Shown: positions 1-9,285, numbered from the stretch's first letter. The stretch is DNA of 64,000 nt from Cytobacillus firmus (GCF_023612095.1 NZ_CP086235.1:4319752-4383751); one strand, 5' to 3'. Numbers and translations are program-made. Notes: generated by a model not told the origin, from the sequence alone.

Positions 1-1169
1 ACCTTTTTTGCATCCACAGATTTCCCAGTGGAGTAATGGAAATCCTCCTCCTGCGGACCAAGCTCCAGCATATCGCCAAGAACGAGAACTTTCTTTTTAT
101 AGCCAGGAAGATTGGCGACCAGTTCAATGGCTGCATTCATGGATGTCGGGCTGGCATTATAGGCATCATTAATAATTTTTTCACCCATTTTGCCCTCGAG
201 CAGTTCCATTCTCATATTGGTCAGCTTTAAGCTGGCAAAGCCTTCGTTCATCTTTTCGTACGGAACGCCGAAATGGGATGCTGCAATCATCGCTGCCAGG
301 GCATTGAGAACGTTATGGGTGCCCAGTACTGGCAGGTAAAATTCCTCGTCGGATCCATTGATCCCAAATGTGCTACCCTTGTCATTCTGCTTGATATCCA
401 CCGGATACACATCGTTTTTCCCGGTTCTTCCAAAGGTTCTTAATGCAGCCGAACCATTGTAGGTTTTCAGCTTTTCATCAAGAAGCGGCTCGTCACCGTA
501 ATAAATAACCAGGCCATTTTCCTGAAGGCCATTTATGATTTCCAGCTTCGCTTCTGCAATCCCTTCTCTGGAACCTAAATCCTGCAGATGAGATTCGCCT
601 ATATTCGTAATGATCACGGCGTCGGGACGGGCAAGCTTCGTAAGAAAATCGATTTCTCCCCTTCCGCTCATTCCCATTTCGAGTACGGCGATTTCCGTAT
701 CTTCTTCAAGTGCCAGAATGGTCAGAGGAAGACCGATATGGTTGTTATAGTTGCCTTCCGTTTTTTGAACCTTATAGTTTAGTGACAGAAGGTTTGCGGT
801 CATATCCTTGGTCGTTGTTTTGCCGTTGCTTCCTGTAATGCCTGCGACCTTTACATTTAATTCATTACGATAGCTTCTCGCCAATTCCTGAAGAGCTGTC
901 AGTGTATCTTCAACAATCAGGATTGGAAGATGCAGTGGCGGATTGGGAACATCCTTTTGCCAAAAGGCCGCGGCTGCCCCCTTTTCAATGGCATCTTCTA
1001 CAAATCGGTGGCCATCTGAATTTTCCCCTTTGAAAGGAACAAATAAATTGCCCTTCCCGATTCTTCTGGAGTCAATGCTCACGCCCTGTATGGATGTGTC
1101 ATTATAAGAAGATACGTCATTATCTACTTTAATCATCTGTGTAATTTCCTGAAGTGTTTTTTTAATCAT
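1..1169 (-). CDS. murF: UDP-N-acetylmuramoyl-tripeptide--D-alanyl-D-alanine ligase (MurF), 3' end outside the window
   Basis: MurF adds D-Ala-D-Ala to UDP-MurNAc-tripeptide in the cytoplasm, the last soluble step of peptidoglycan precursor synthesis. About 389 residues are present; the family is usually about 450, so roughly the last 60 lie beyond base 1. The ATP-binding motif GSNGKTTTK is near residue 110, followed by the EMGMSGRGEI and ITNIGESHL segments of Mur ligases. The ATG at 1167–1169 follows an AGGAGG site seven bases upstream. ddl, which makes its substrate, lies directly upstream on the same strand, the usual Bacillus order. A hairpin between the two suggests partial termination. 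Confidence 0.93.
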   Translation of the reverse strand, partial: MIKKTLQEITQMIKVDNDVSSYNDTSIQGVSIDSRRIGKGNLFVPFKGENSDGHRFVEDAIEKGAAAAFWQKDVPNPPLHLPILIVEDTLTALQELARSYRNELNVKVAGITGSNGKTTTKDMTANLLSLNYKVQKTEGNYNNHIGLPLTILALEEDTEIAVLEMGMSGRGEIDFLTKLARPDAVIITNIGESHLQDLGSREGIAEAKLEIINGLQENGLVIYYGDEPLLDEKLKTYNGSAALRTFGRTGKNDVYPVDIKQNDKGSTFGINGSDEEFYLPVLGTHNVLNALAAMIAASHFGVPYEKMNEGFASLKLTNMRMELLEGKMGEKIINDAYNASPTSMNAAIELVANLPGYKKKVLVLGDMLELGPQEEDFHYSTGKSVDAKK

Positions 1170-1235
1170 ATGGCGCCTCCTATTGGACAAAATCAGAAGG
1201 CAGCAGATAATCCTGATTTTGCCATTTATGTATGA

Positions 1236-1270
1236 ACAAAAGGAACACGGCAAAAATGCCGTGTTTCCTT
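1236..1270 (-). terminator. Stem-loop between ddl and murF
   Basis: On the minus strand a GC-rich stem (GGAAACACGGC pairing with GCCGTGTTCC, one bulged base) is followed by TTTTGTTC. It lies just after the ddl stop and before murF, so it probably attenuates or ends ddl transcription. Confidence 0.6.
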
Positions 1271-1286
1271 CAACAGTTATGCCTTT

Positions 1287-2363
1287 TTACATAGTGTGTT
1301 TGATGCTTTGTTTCTCAGCATGGCGTTCAATGGCCAGATTGACAAGCTTTTCAATCAGCTGAGGATATTCTACTCCCGTATGCTTCCACAGAAGCGGGAA
1401 CATGCTGAAAGGTGTAAAGCCCGGCATGGTGTTGACTTCATTAATGTATAGCTTACCCTCTCTTGTTAAGAAAAAGTCAGCCCGGACAAGACCTGAACAG
1501 TCAAGGGCTTTAAATGCCTTAATGGCCATATTGCTCAGTTCGCTGTACTCACTCTCGGAGATTTCAGCAGGAATGATTAATGCTGTGTCTCCATCCTCAT
1601 ATTTCGCTTTATAGTCATAGAATTCAACCTTCGGCACAATCTCACCGGCAACAGAGCATTCCGGATGATCATTGCCCAGCACGCCAGCTTCAATTTCTCT
1701 TGCAGTGACGCCTTCTTCGATAATGATTTTACGGTCAAATTGGAAAGCTTCTTTAAATGCTCCTTCAAGCTCTGTGCGGTTCATACACTTACTGATGCCC
1801 ACACTGGAACCCAGGTTGGCCGGTTTTACGAAACACGGGTAGCCGAGTTCTTTTTCCACTTTTTCATACGCTGTCTCTGTTTCATTCTCCCACTCACTGC
1901 GGATAAACCAGACATACTTCACCTGCGGCAGGCCTGCCTGTGCAAATATATTCTTCATGATGACCTTATCCATGCCCGCTGATGAAGCCAATACTCCATT
2001 CCCCACATATGGCAGGTTTAAGAGCTCAAGCAGCCCCTGAACTGTGCCGTCTTCCCCGTTCGGACCGTGAAGCAGCGGGAAGATGACATCAAATGGGCCT
2101 TTCTCCTGTGCATCCTGGAAAAGGGTCGGTGCCAATGCTGTTGGTGGAAGTGCTTCCCTCTGGGAGAATTCCAGCTCCTTTACATTGGAAACAGGACCCT
2201 GCAATTGAGGGCCTTTCACCCATCGGCCTTCTTCAGATATATAAATAGGATGAATTTCAAATTTCTCTAAATCCAATGCTTTAATGACAGCCATTGCAGT
2301 CTGCATAGAAACTTTATGCTCCGCTGACTTTCCGCCGTATAAAAGGCCAACCTTTGTTTTCAT
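1287..2363 (-). CDS. ddl: D-alanine--D-alanine ligase (Ddl)
   Basis: Ddl joins two D-alanines with ATP to supply MurF. The protein is 358 aa, normal for the family. It shows [13 protein letters not shown] at the N terminus, the [16 protein letters not shown] segment, the ATP-grasp [16 protein letters not shown] stretch, and the C-terminal metal-binding [16 protein letters not shown] motif. I chose the ATG at 2361–2363 because GGAGGT lies the right distance upstream. An ORF start 15 bases further out lacks a ribosome site. The residue after EVNTMPGFT (no tyrosine-type vancomycin ligase signature) fits an ordinary D-Ala-D-Ala enzyme. Confidence 0.95.
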   Translation of the reverse strand: MKTKVGLLYGGKSAEHKVSMQTAMAVIKALDLEKFEIHPIYISEEGRWVKGPQLQGPVSNVKELEFSQREALPPTALAPTLFQDAQEKGPFDVIFPLLHGPNGEDGTVQGLLELLNLPYVGNGVLASSAGMDKVIMKNIFAQAGLPQVKYVWFIRSEWENETETAYEKVEKELGYPCFVKPANLGSSVGISKCMNRTELEGAFKEAFQFDRKIIIEEGVTAREIEAGVLGNDHPECSVAGEIVPKVEFYDYKAKYEDGDTALIIPAEISESEYSELSNMAIKAFKALDCSGLVRADFFLTREGKLYINEVNTMPGFTPFSMFPLLWKHTGVEYPQLIEKLVNLAIERHAEKQSIKHTM

Positions 2364-2641
2364 AAAAAGAACCTCCAATATTCAATCATGGACTAACCGG
2401 CTTTTCATGCCGTTTTATTTTTCTTAAACTGATTTATATGTTCATTCAAGCTATTCTATATTGTAACACTTTCACATTTAAGAAAGGGAGTGATTACATG
2501 TTCAATTCTTCAGGAATTTTTTTCTGCCCCTACGCCCATATTTCTATATGTATGACAGAGCGCTGAAAAAGGAAACTTTTCTTATCTTAAACATAGGCTC
2601 TTTTCGAATAAAATTTTGTTTTTCACCTATTAATGTTGCCC
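2364..2641. other. Intergenic region upstream of ddl, with one possible tiny ORF
   Basis: The ddl side holds its leader. On the plus strand 2498–2566 could encode 22 residues after a good AAAGGGAG site (see findings). I see no other gene. The region ends at a dispersed repeat. Confidence 0.35.
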
Positions 2642-2831
2642 GTTGATTTCCGCTACAGGATGCTCAGCGAAACGCGGGGCAGGCGGTGAGCCTCCTCGAC
2701 GCTGCGCGTCTGCGGGGTCTCACCTGTCCCGCTACTCCCGCAGGACGTTGAATAAACTTCCCCGAAAAAACACCGCACGAAGAAAATGCGAATGCATTTT
2801 CGAGGATCTCGCACCTTCCGCTCCAATCAAC
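2642..2831 (+). repeat. Dispersed intergenic repeat, family 1, long copy (190 bp)
   Basis: It begins GTTGATTTCCGCT and ends CCGCTCCAATCAAC, so its ends are inverted (GTTGATT outward on both sides). It matches 38130–38259 over most of its length, including GCGGGGCAGGCGGTGAGCC and TCTCACCTGTCCCGCTACTC. This copy carries about 60 extra bases near its right end (around 2743–2805). The GC content is much higher than that of the flanks. Short ORFs across it are not credible genes. Confidence 0.85.
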
Positions 2832-2993
2832 TCAGTAAATAATATACAAATAGCAACAAACCTTGCGAAAACAGCCTAAACATAAATAATTTCCATTTTC
2901 GGAAATAATTATTTCAGGAAAACGTTTACCTTCCTTTTATAGAGCAGAACCCTTAATCCACTCGTAATAATCAGAGTTTTTTTATTATTAAAA

Positions 2994-3037
2994 CAAAAGT
3001 TTTATCTATTAACTTTTGCTGTAAAACAGGATATAAT
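2994..3037 (+). promoter_or_regulatory. Promoter and inverted-repeat operator candidate for the symporter gene
   Basis: TTAACT (3009–3014), 17 bases, then TATAAT (3032–3037) form a plausible SigA promoter. An exact 8-bp inverted repeat, CAAAAGTT at 2994–3001 and AACTTTTG at 3011–3018, spans the -35 element and looks like a regulator site. The regulator is unknown. Confidence 0.5.
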
Positions 3038-3080
3038 CCCCCTAACAAAAACAATTGTATTTTTTAGGAGGACAAAAATA

Positions 3081-4271
3081 ATGAAGTTCGGTTTGCTTCC
3101 CAGAATTATTGCTGCTATTGCATTGGGTATTTTAATAGGTTCTTTTTCTCCCCAATGGCTTATTCAGCTATTTGCTACTTTTAATGGACTGTTCGGAAAC
3201 TTTCTTGGTTTCGCGATTCCGTTAATTATTATCGGATTCATCGCGCCAGGAATCGGCAGCATGGGGAAAGGGGCAGGGAAACTGCTTGGGATTACAACCG
3301 GTTTTGCTTATGCTTCCACAGTCACTGCCGGTTTAATTGCCTATTTTTCTGCGACGGTGTTATATCCTATTCTATTAAAAAACCAAAACTTCAAAGAGTT
3401 TGAGAATCCTGAGGATGCTTTGCTTTCACCCTTTTTCCAGGTGGACATGCCTCCGGTAATGGGTGTCATGACGGCACTGCTGATTTCATTCACTTTAGGC
3501 CTGGGATTGGCCGCAATTAAAGGAAACACCCTGCAAAATGCGATGAATGATTTTCGTGATATTATTGAAAAATTGATTGAAAAGGTCATCATTCCTTTGC
3601 TTCCTGTCCATATTTTCGGGATCTTCGCCAATATGACGCAAGGCGGACAGGTTGGCGCCATTATTTCTGTATTTGCCAAAGTCTTTGTCATGATTATTGC
3701 TCTTCATCTTTTATTTTTACTGCTACAATATTCAGCTGCAGGCAGCCTGATGAAAGCCAATCCGCTCAGACTCATGAAAAATATGATGCCTGCTTACTTT
3801 ACGGCGCTTGGAACCCAATCATCCGCATCCACCATTCCTGTTACGCTTAAACAGGTTAAAAAGCTTGGTGCACGCGAAAAGATTGCGGATTTCTCTGTGC
3901 CATTACTTGCAACGATTCATTTATCCGGAAGCACCATCACCATTGTGAGCTGCGCGATCGCCGTCATGATGCTGCAGGGACAAACCACATCATTTGCAGA
4001 AATCCTGCCTTTCATATTAATGCTTGGAATTACAATGATCGCGGCTCCCGGTGTTCCTGGAGGAGCTGTCATGGCTGCCTTGGGTCTCCTTGAAAGCATG
4101 CTCGGATTCAATGAAACCATGCTTGCGCTTATGATTGCTCTATACCTTGCCCAGGACAGTTTTGGAACTGCGTGTAATGTAACTGGTGACGGTGCGCTGA
4201 CACTGCTGTCTGATAAGGCAAGCGGCAAAGAGAAGAAGCTTCAGCCCCAATCGGCAGTGAAAGCCGGCTGA
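3081..4271 (+). CDS. Dicarboxylate/amino acid:cation symporter (DAACS family)
   Basis: A 396-aa polytopic membrane protein of the DAACS (GltP/DctA/SstT-like) family, predicted to import acidic amino acids, dicarboxylates or serine/threonine with Na+ or H+. The hydrophobic helices, the serine-rich re-entrant segment ALGTQSSASTIPVTL (near 245) and the late MIAAPGVPGGAVMAALG and DSFGTACNVTGDG segments (near 325–375) are family hallmarks. The ATG follows AGGAGG. It is a single-gene unit with its own promoter and a strong terminator. The precise substrate cannot be read from the sequence. Confidence 0.88.
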   Translation: MKFGLLPRIIAAIALGILIGSFSPQWLIQLFATFNGLFGNFLGFAIPLIIIGFIAPGIGSMGKGAGKLLGITTGFAYASTVTAGLIAYFSATVLYPILLKNQNFKEFENPEDALLSPFFQVDMPPVMGVMTALLISFTLGLGLAAIKGNTLQNAMNDFRDIIEKLIEKVIIPLLPVHIFGIFANMTQGGQVGAIISVFAKVFVMIIALHLLFLLLQYSAAGSLMKANPLRLMKNMMPAYFTALGTQSSASTIPVTLKQVKKLGAREKIADFSVPLLATIHLSGSTITIVSCAIAVMMLQGQTTSFAEILPFILMLGITMIAAPGVPGGAVMAALGLLESMLGFNETMLALMIALYLAQDSFGTACNVTGDGALTLLSDKASGKEKKLQPQSAVKAG

Positions 4272-4275
4272 TTGA

Positions 4276-4309
4276 AAAAAAGATGTCCCTGTTGGGGCAT
4301 CTTTTTTTG
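4276..4309 (+). terminator. Rho-independent terminator of the symporter gene
   Basis: AAAAAAAGATGTCCC, a TGTT loop, GGGGCATCTTTTTTT. The stem has a U-tract on both strands, so it may also stop transcripts from the opposite side. Confidence 0.88.
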
Positions 4310-4369
4310 CAGTTAGGCGCTGTACCAGCTTTACGCGACCCAGATAGTGAAAAAGTGTACCTTTTCACT

Positions 4370-4789
4370 TTACTTAACAATCATAACAGGCGCTTTCACA
4401 CGTTTGGCTATTTTGTGGCTGACACTTCCGAGCACCATTTCCTGAAGTGTATTCAAACCCCGGCTGCCAACTACAGCAACATCAAAATCCATCTTGTTGG
4501 CAAATTCCACAATGGCTGGTCCAGGCTCTCCCTGCAGTATTTTTATTTCATATGGAATGCCCTTTTCTTTTAATAAATTTTCTATTGGCTCTAAACGCTT
4601 TTTTCTCACCTGGTCCACTATACTTTTATCAAAATGATGAAGGATATCTTCTTTTGAGGTCTGACCATCAACAGCATACACCACGGTAATTTCAGAATCA
4701 GGATTCTGTTCAGCCAGTTGAATGGCTTTATCGGCTGCCCGAATGGAATGATCGGATCCATCTGCAGCCATCAATATTTTTTTAAACAC
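4370..4789 (-). CDS. Universal stress protein, UspA family
   Basis: A 139-aa single-domain Usp protein. It opens with the beta-strand ILMAADGSDHSIRAADKAI and ends with the nucleotide-binding VVGSRGLNTLQEMVLGSVSHKI (GxxG-9x-G[S/T]), so it is probably an ATP-binding Usp. The start is GTG (4787–4789) behind a weak GGGGTGAGG. It lies directly downstream of the SulP gene, but the strong terminator between them implies separate transcription. UspA proteins are cytoplasmic stress proteins; the target is not predictable. Confidence 0.9.
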   Translation of the reverse strand: MFKKILMAADGSDHSIRAADKAIQLAEQNPDSEITVVYAVDGQTSKEDILHHFDKSIVDQVRKKRLEPIENLLKEKGIPYEIKILQGEPGPAIVEFANKMDFDVAVVGSRGLNTLQEMVLGSVSHKIAKRVKAPVMIVK

Positions 4790-4814
4790 AGAGCCTCACC
4801 CCTAACATATTCTT

Positions 4815-4852
4815 ATAAAAAAAATACCACAGTCAAAGCTGACTGTGGTATT
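4815..4852 (-). terminator. Terminator after the SulP transporter gene
   Basis: A perfect 12-bp stem ATACCACAGTCA / TGACTGTGGTAT with a 4-base loop. On the minus strand it is followed by eight T residues. Confidence 0.92.
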
Positions 4853-4863
4853 AATTCCAGTTT

Positions 4864-6330
4864 TTAATGGCCGGATAATTTCGCACCAGGTTTTCGGTGA
4901 ACGGCCAAACGTTCAATCAAGTTCGAGCTTGGCGCGTTTAATCCTGATAGGCGGACCAGCACACCGCTGTCACGAAGCTTTAATACAATCTTATCGATGG
5001 CAGCTACACCTGAGTCATCCCAGACATGCGCCTGTGTAAAATCAATTTCAACTTCTTTTAATTCTTCGTTAAAGTCGAATGCTGCTACAAGTTCATCTAC
5101 AGAAGCAAAGAAAACTTGGCCTGTTACAGCGTATATTTTCTTATCTCCTTCAATACGTGAAGCAACATGCACTTTCGAAATTTTAGCGACAAAGAAGATC
5201 GCACTTAGGATAATCCCCGCGAAAACTCCTTTTGATAAGTCATGGGTGAAAACAGTTGTAACAGTCGTTGTCACCATAACAATCGAATCAGTGACAGGCG
5301 TCTTAGCGAGCCCCTTAATGGATGACCAGTCAAAAGTGCCGATCGAAACCATGATCATAACTCCGACTAATGCAGCCATCGGTATTTGCACGACAATATT
5401 GCCTAATACTAAAATCAGAAACATCAGGAATGAGCCGGCTACTATCGTTGACAGCCTGCCTCTTCCGCCGGATTTCACATTAATGACGGACTGTCCAATC
5501 ATCGCACAGCCTGCCATTCCGCCGAATAAACCGGACACGATATTTGCAATTCCCTGTCCGCGGCTTTCCATGTTCTTATCACTGGCTGTATCGGTCATGT
5601 CATCCACAATCGATGCAGTCAGCAGAGATTCAAGCAAGCCCACGATCGCTAGGGCAATAGAGTAAGGGAAAATGATTTTCAGAGTCTCAAGGTTCAATGG
5701 AACATCCGGTATAAAGAATGCCGGAAGAGCTGAGGTGATGGTTCCCATATCGCCAACTGTGCGAACATCACTCTTTGTCATGATGGCAATAATCGTAATA
5801 ACAATTATCGCTACCAGAGGAGATGGCACTGCTTTCGTAAATCTCGGGAAAAGATAAATAATCGCCAGTGCACCGGCAACCATTGCATACATCACCCAAG
5901 TAGCATCTACAAATTGCTCCAGCTGAGCCATAAAAATTAAAATCGCCAGTGCGTTAACAAATCCAATCATAACGGCACGGGGAATGAATTTCATAAAGCG
6001 GGCCAATTTAAGCACACCAAATAAGATCTGCAGGACTCCCGTCAAAATAGTCGCAGCAAATAAATACTGCAGTCCGTGATCAGCTACTAAAGTAACCATC
6101 AATAACGCCATCGCACCGGTTGCAGCTGAAATCATTCCAGGCCTACCGCCAACTATTGCAATGGTTACAGCAATACAGAACGAAGCATACAATCCAATCA
6201 TCGGATCGACACCCGCAATAATGGAGAAAGCAATCGCCTCAGGAATCAGTGCCAATGCCACTACGATTCCAGCAAGGATGTCTCCCTTCACATTGCCAAA
6301 CCATTGTTCTTTTTTTGATAAAACTTTCAA
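4864..6330 (-). CDS. SulP family inorganic anion transporter with STAS domain
   Basis: A 488-aa membrane protein. It has about 11–12 hydrophobic helices from the [20 protein letters not shown] signature to about residue 380, then a C-terminal STAS domain (about 395–480, with [20 protein letters not shown]). SulP proteins carry sulfate, bicarbonate or other anions; substrate choice is not visible here. The start is TTG at 6328–6330 behind AGAGGTG. No cysteine/sulfate genes or carbonic anhydrase lie nearby to suggest the substrate. Confidence 0.9.
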   Translation of the reverse strand: MKVLSKKEQWFGNVKGDILAGIVVALALIPEAIAFSIIAGVDPMIGLYASFCIAVTIAIVGGRPGMISAATGAMALLMVTLVADHGLQYLFAATILTGVLQILFGVLKLARFMKFIPRAVMIGFVNALAILIFMAQLEQFVDATWVMYAMVAGALAIIYLFPRFTKAVPSPLVAIIVITIIAIMTKSDVRTVGDMGTITSALPAFFIPDVPLNLETLKIIFPYSIALAIVGLLESLLTASIVDDMTDTASDKNMESRGQGIANIVSGLFGGMAGCAMIGQSVINVKSGGRGRLSTIVAGSFLMFLILVLGNIVVQIPMAALVGVMIMVSIGTFDWSSIKGLAKTPVTDSIVMVTTTVTTVFTHDLSKGVFAGIILSAIFFVAKISKVHVASRIEGDKKIYAVTGQVFFASVDELVAAFDFNEELKEVEIDFTQAHVWDDSGVAAIDKIVLKLRDSGVLVRLSGLNAPSSNLIERLAVHRKPGAKLSGH

Positions 6331-6510
6331 ATAAACACCTCTTTATTAATAGATTTATAGTAATGACTTTGAACTCTCATCAAAGTCGAGCCGACAAAAA
6401 CATATAAAATCATAACACATTTACTTATATTTACAAGCCCTCATGTAAGCGCAAATAATACTTAAAATCTAGTTTTTTCTTTTGAAATCTCACGATTACT
6501 ATGCGTTCAA

Positions 6511-6538
6511 CAAAAAAAACGACCCTGTAACAGAGTCA
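6511..6538 (-). terminator. Terminator after the VOC protein gene
   Basis: GACTCTG, TTA loop, CAGGGTC, then a run of T on the minus strand. It lies just past the stop at 6542. Confidence 0.8.
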
Positions 6539-6541
6539 TTT

Positions 6542-6925
6542 TTAACCGATAGGTGAACAAATCTCAATATAATGCCCATCCGGATCTTCCACATATGCCA
6601 CTTTCTGTCCCCAGGGCTTTTCAATCGGCTCGAGCAGGACTGGCACCCCTGCGGTCTTGAGCTTACCAACAAGTGCTTCCACTTCTTCCGTCACAAACCC
6701 CAGCTCGAATGTCTGCTCCTTCCTCACTCCATCCGGTATCGGCAGCCCGGTGACTTCCCGTCCGCCTTCTCTCGTATTGAAGGAAAGAATGGTGCTGCCT
6801 GTATCATACTCGATGTAAGTTCCAAATTCATTCCTAAGTTTCAGGCCCAGCAATTCACCATAAAAATGCTTCGTTCTTTCCAGACTTTCCGCATATAAAA
6901 TGACATACCCCAGCTTCAATTCCAT
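6542..6925 (-). CDS. VOC family protein (glyoxalase/bleomycin-resistance fold)
   Basis: A 127-aa single-gene protein of the vicinal oxygen chelate superfamily. Visible features are the GYVILYAESLERTKHFYGEL opening (beta strand, then the FYxxxLG helix), an internal FELGFV strand, and the terminal AYVEDPDGHYIEIC motif with the metal-ligand glutamate. The family includes glyoxalase I, dioxygenases and antibiotic-binding proteins; the function here is unknown. The ATG at 6923–6925 is preferred because GAGGTG precedes it by a normal distance. The GTG three codons earlier lies inside that ribosome site. Confidence 0.85.
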   Translation of the reverse strand: MELKLGYVILYAESLERTKHFYGELLGLKLRNEFGTYIEYDTGSTILSFNTREGGREVTGLPIPDGVRKEQTFELGFVTEEVEALVGKLKTAGVPVLLEPIEKPWGQKVAYVEDPDGHYIEICSPIG

Positions 6926-7049
6926 TACGTTCACCTCTTCAAAGTTTCTTTACATGATATGATTTCAATTTAGGAGGTATTTTCTCCTTTTAGACTCTGA
7001 AATCATTTTTAAAAGTTACAGTAATTAGAAAGAAATTGAGCAGCCTTTT

Positions 7050-7769
7050 TCATATATTTATATCCAATAAATGAAAATAATGGCCTGCCATCTTCCTGAT
7101 CTCTTCCGATTTCTTCTCAGGAAATACCGCGATAAAGCAAGTGGATGGACCTCCTGATTTCTGCAGATCCACTCCTGATTCGAAGTCCTTAACCTCAAAT
7201 TCCCTATTGAAAAACAGCCCGTTCAGCTCGGCCAGAATACCTTTTGATCCTACAGGAAGCGTCTCAGTATCCTCAATGGAATTAATCATTTTAAAAATCT
7301 TTAGGGGTGCTGCCTCCGCCTCCCTCTCAATCAGCTCCTGGCCAACCAAAGGGGAACCGAGCACCGCTATCCTTGTATCCTCTGTATAGATTAGGGCATC
7401 AGCCGGAAGCTCTCCCTTCCTTTTGCCAAGTACAGATAATCCTACCGCAGATTGAAGCAGGTTAAAGTTGCTTTCTGTACTGCCGGTGATTTGCAGTTCC
7501 GTAAGTCCTAATTCATCAGCACCCTTTTTAATGCCCCCTATAAGCTGATCCCAGGCATCATCTCCGCAGAAATTCTGAATGGCAGCAGCAAATGGCTGAG
7601 CACCAGCAGACATACATTCCATGACAGCGACACGGAAGGAATAATACGAAACAATCTCGTAAGGAACCTGGACAGCGTCCTGTTCTTTCTCGCCGATTGC
7701 TCCGCTGTTATCACTGGCTACAACAATTGTTTCTTCAGAATTAAAAGGGAAGCTTAAGACATCCCTCAC
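7050..7769 (-). CDS. cblS: Alpha-ribazole kinase (CblS)
   Basis: A 239-aa protein related to the AIR synthase/ThiL (PurM-like) kinases. It has an N-terminal ASDNSGAIGEKEQDAV segment resembling the ATP-binding N-terminal motif of that superfamily, and a GSTESNF loop. In Listeria and Geobacillus, CblS phosphorylates alpha-ribazole, the salvaged lower-ligand nucleoside of B12. I identify it mainly by fold family and by being coupled (GTGA overlap, 4 bp) to the CblT transporter at the end of a B12 operon. The start is GTG. It is the last gene of the operon. Confidence 0.82.
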   Translation of the reverse strand: MRDVLSFPFNSEETIVVASDNSGAIGEKEQDAVQVPYEIVSYYSFRVAVMECMSAGAQPFAAAIQNFCGDDAWDQLIGGIKKGADELGLTELQITGSTESNFNLLQSAVGLSVLGKRKGELPADALIYTEDTRIAVLGSPLVGQELIEREAEAAPLKIFKMINSIEDTETLPVGSKGILAELNGLFFNREFEVKDFESGVDLQKSGGPSTCFIAVFPEKKSEEIRKMAGHYFHLLDINI

Positions 7770-8260
7770 TGCTCAGCACCCGCTTTGGCAAGAGCAGGTC
7801 CCACAAGCTTGACAAGCCTTGGAATCGCTATATAAGCAATAACAGCATTAATCACAGAACCTATAAAAAGGGAAGGCACAATCGCCAGGTAAAAGGCCTG
7901 GCCCATTAAAAAGATAAATGGAAGCGGGGCTGCAAAGGCATTGCCGAGCACAAAAAGAATCCCTGCAAGCCAGCGGCGGCCTCTCTGGTACAATGAGCTG
8001 AAAACAAAGACTAGAAATGCCATTTCAACAGCAATCAGGAGATGAAGTGGCCCTAAAGGCAAGCCGCCCAATAATGCTGACAGCAGATGCCCGGTGGCAG
8101 CAACGGCCGCTCCGCCATAGCCGCCAAGCAGCACGGCTGCGAGCAAGGCAGGAAATGCATCCAGTGCCACGCTTCCGATAACTGCAGGAACTTTAATCGC
8201 TGCACCGATTGCTGTCAGTGCAATCAGCATAGCGGCCATGCCCAATCGCATGCTTTTCAT
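7766..8260 (-). CDS. cblT: Alpha-ribazole transporter CblT (ECF S-component type)
   Basis: A 164-aa membrane protein with about five hydrophobic helices, an early IKVPAVIGSVALDAFPALLA stretch and the glycine/alanine-rich GGYGGAAVAATGHLLSALL typical of ECF-transporter substrate subunits. CblT imports alpha-ribazole for assembly of the B12 nucleotide loop. The ATG at 8258–8260 overlaps the stop of the adenosyltransferase gene (GTGATG) and follows AAGGAGG. The ECF energizing subunits are not in this window. The CblT–CblS pair removes the need to make alpha-ribazole from DMB; no cobT or bluB is seen. Confidence 0.85.
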   Translation of the reverse strand: MKSMRLGMAAMLIALTAIGAAIKVPAVIGSVALDAFPALLAAVLLGGYGGAAVAATGHLLSALLGGLPLGPLHLLIAVEMAFLVFVFSSLYQRGRRWLAGILFVLGNAFAAPLPFIFLMGQAFYLAIVPSLFIGSVINAVIAYIAIPRLVKLVGPALAKAGAEQ

Positions 8261-8844
8261 CACTTATCCTCCTTGCGCTTTCCTTCACGGAATACATTCG
8301 CACTGCGCACATATTCCACATCCTTCTGGTTCAGACGGAAATTAATCACCCTTGCCAGGGCAAAGAAGTAATCCGATAAGCGATTCAGATATTTCAGTGC
8401 CACTGCAGAGGTGTCCGGATCCGCTTTTTTTAGTGAGACCACAAGACGCTCCGCTCTCCGGGTTACTGTCCTGGCAATATGAATGGATGCAGATGCAGGT
8501 GCTCCCCCAGGCAGAATAAACCTTTCCAGCTTTGGCGCTTCCTCAATCAATCTATCAATCTTTGTCTCCAAATAATCAACAGATTCCTTCGTCAATTTAA
8601 GCTCCCGCTTTTTCGTAACATTTGCAAGGTCGCCGCCACAGTCAAAAAGCTCATGCTGAATCTTCTCCAAGTCCTCCAGGACATCCTGAAAAATGGCCGG
8701 ATCCAGCTGTGTCATCGCCTGCCCGACAAAACAGTTGACTTCATCCACTGTTCCATAGGCTTCAACCCTTACATCATCCTTCTCCACTCTGCCTCCGATA
8801 ATACTTGTTTTTCCCTCATCGCCAGTTCGTGTATAAAGTTTCAT
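8260..8844 (-). CDS. pduO: Corrinoid adenosyltransferase, PduO type
   Basis: A 194-aa ATP:cob(I)alamin adenosyltransferase, which puts the 5'-deoxyadenosyl upper ligand on reduced corrinoids. Family marks are the N-terminal KLYTRTGDEGKTS (ATP-binding loop), the GTVDEVNCFVG helix, ILPGGAPASASIHIARTV and the RRAER motif in the C-terminal half, then YLNRLSDYFFALAR. The ATG at 8842–8844 sits seven bases after GGGGA; TTG and CTG codons just before it are less likely. Adenosylation allows imported cobinamide or cobyric acid to enter the CbiB/CobU/CobS route encoded upstream. Confidence 0.92.
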   Translation of the reverse strand: MKLYTRTGDEGKTSIIGGRVEKDDVRVEAYGTVDEVNCFVGQAMTQLDPAIFQDVLEDLEKIQHELFDCGGDLANVTKKRELKLTKESVDYLETKIDRLIEEAPKLERFILPGGAPASASIHIARTVTRRAERLVVSLKKADPDTSAVALKYLNRLSDYFFALARVINFRLNQKDVEYVRSANVFREGKRKEDK

Positions 8845-8859
8845 CAGCAATTCCCCATT

Positions 8860-9285
8860 TCATTTTATTTTTTGATTGATGCCATACCAAATCAAATCGA
8901 CTCTATCTGCAGTAGCAGCGGTATCCTGAAAGGCCCATCCTGCTGCATCCCGCCACTTTCGGTCAAGCGCCTCCATCGGAACAATCCCTTTTGAAATATC
9001 AGATCCGATTAAAACGACTTTCCGGCTAACATCTGCTTTTTCCCATTGGAGCCACTTTTCCAGCATCTCCTGCCACTTTTCCCGAATCTCTTCAAACTCC
9101 AGTGCTTGCGACCACTCCCGAATCATTAGCTCAATTCCCTCAAAGACAATCAGGTTTCGATCAAGATCGCCGGCCGACTCACAATGATAAGCTGAAATCC
9201 ATTTATGAGGAGTGTCTGCCAATTGATAAAAATTCTTCACCCATTCGGACTTCCCGTTAAACCTGCCTCCTGTAATGAAGTGCAT
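8860..9285 (-). CDS. Short CobU-like P-loop protein
   Basis: A 141-aa protein of the adenosylcobinamide kinase/guanylyltransferase family. The Walker A is GGRFNGKS (residues 6–13). The C-terminal part shows GIVPMEALDRKWRDAAGW and TAATADRVDL, which match the conserved C-terminal CobU pattern. It is about 40 residues shorter than usual and lacks the RHxxDR motif that carries the guanylylated histidine in CobU. A second, longer CobU-family gene is in the same operon at 12110. The start ATG follows AGGAGGGGAG and overlaps the cobC end by 49 bp. It may be a kinase-only or partner enzyme. Confidence 0.72.
   Translation of the reverse strand: MHFITGGRFNGKSEWVKNFYQLADTPHKWISAYHCESAGDLDRNLIVFEGIELMIREWSQALEFEEIREKWQEMLEKWLQWEKADVSRKVVLIGSDISKGIVPMEALDRKWRDAAGWAFQDTAATADRVDLIWYGINQKIK

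Noticed and set aside
2643..2879. Small ORF inside the first family 1 repeat (a similar one is at 38104–38313)
   Set aside because: Both arise from the same non-coding GC-rich repeat and share no upstream ribosome site.
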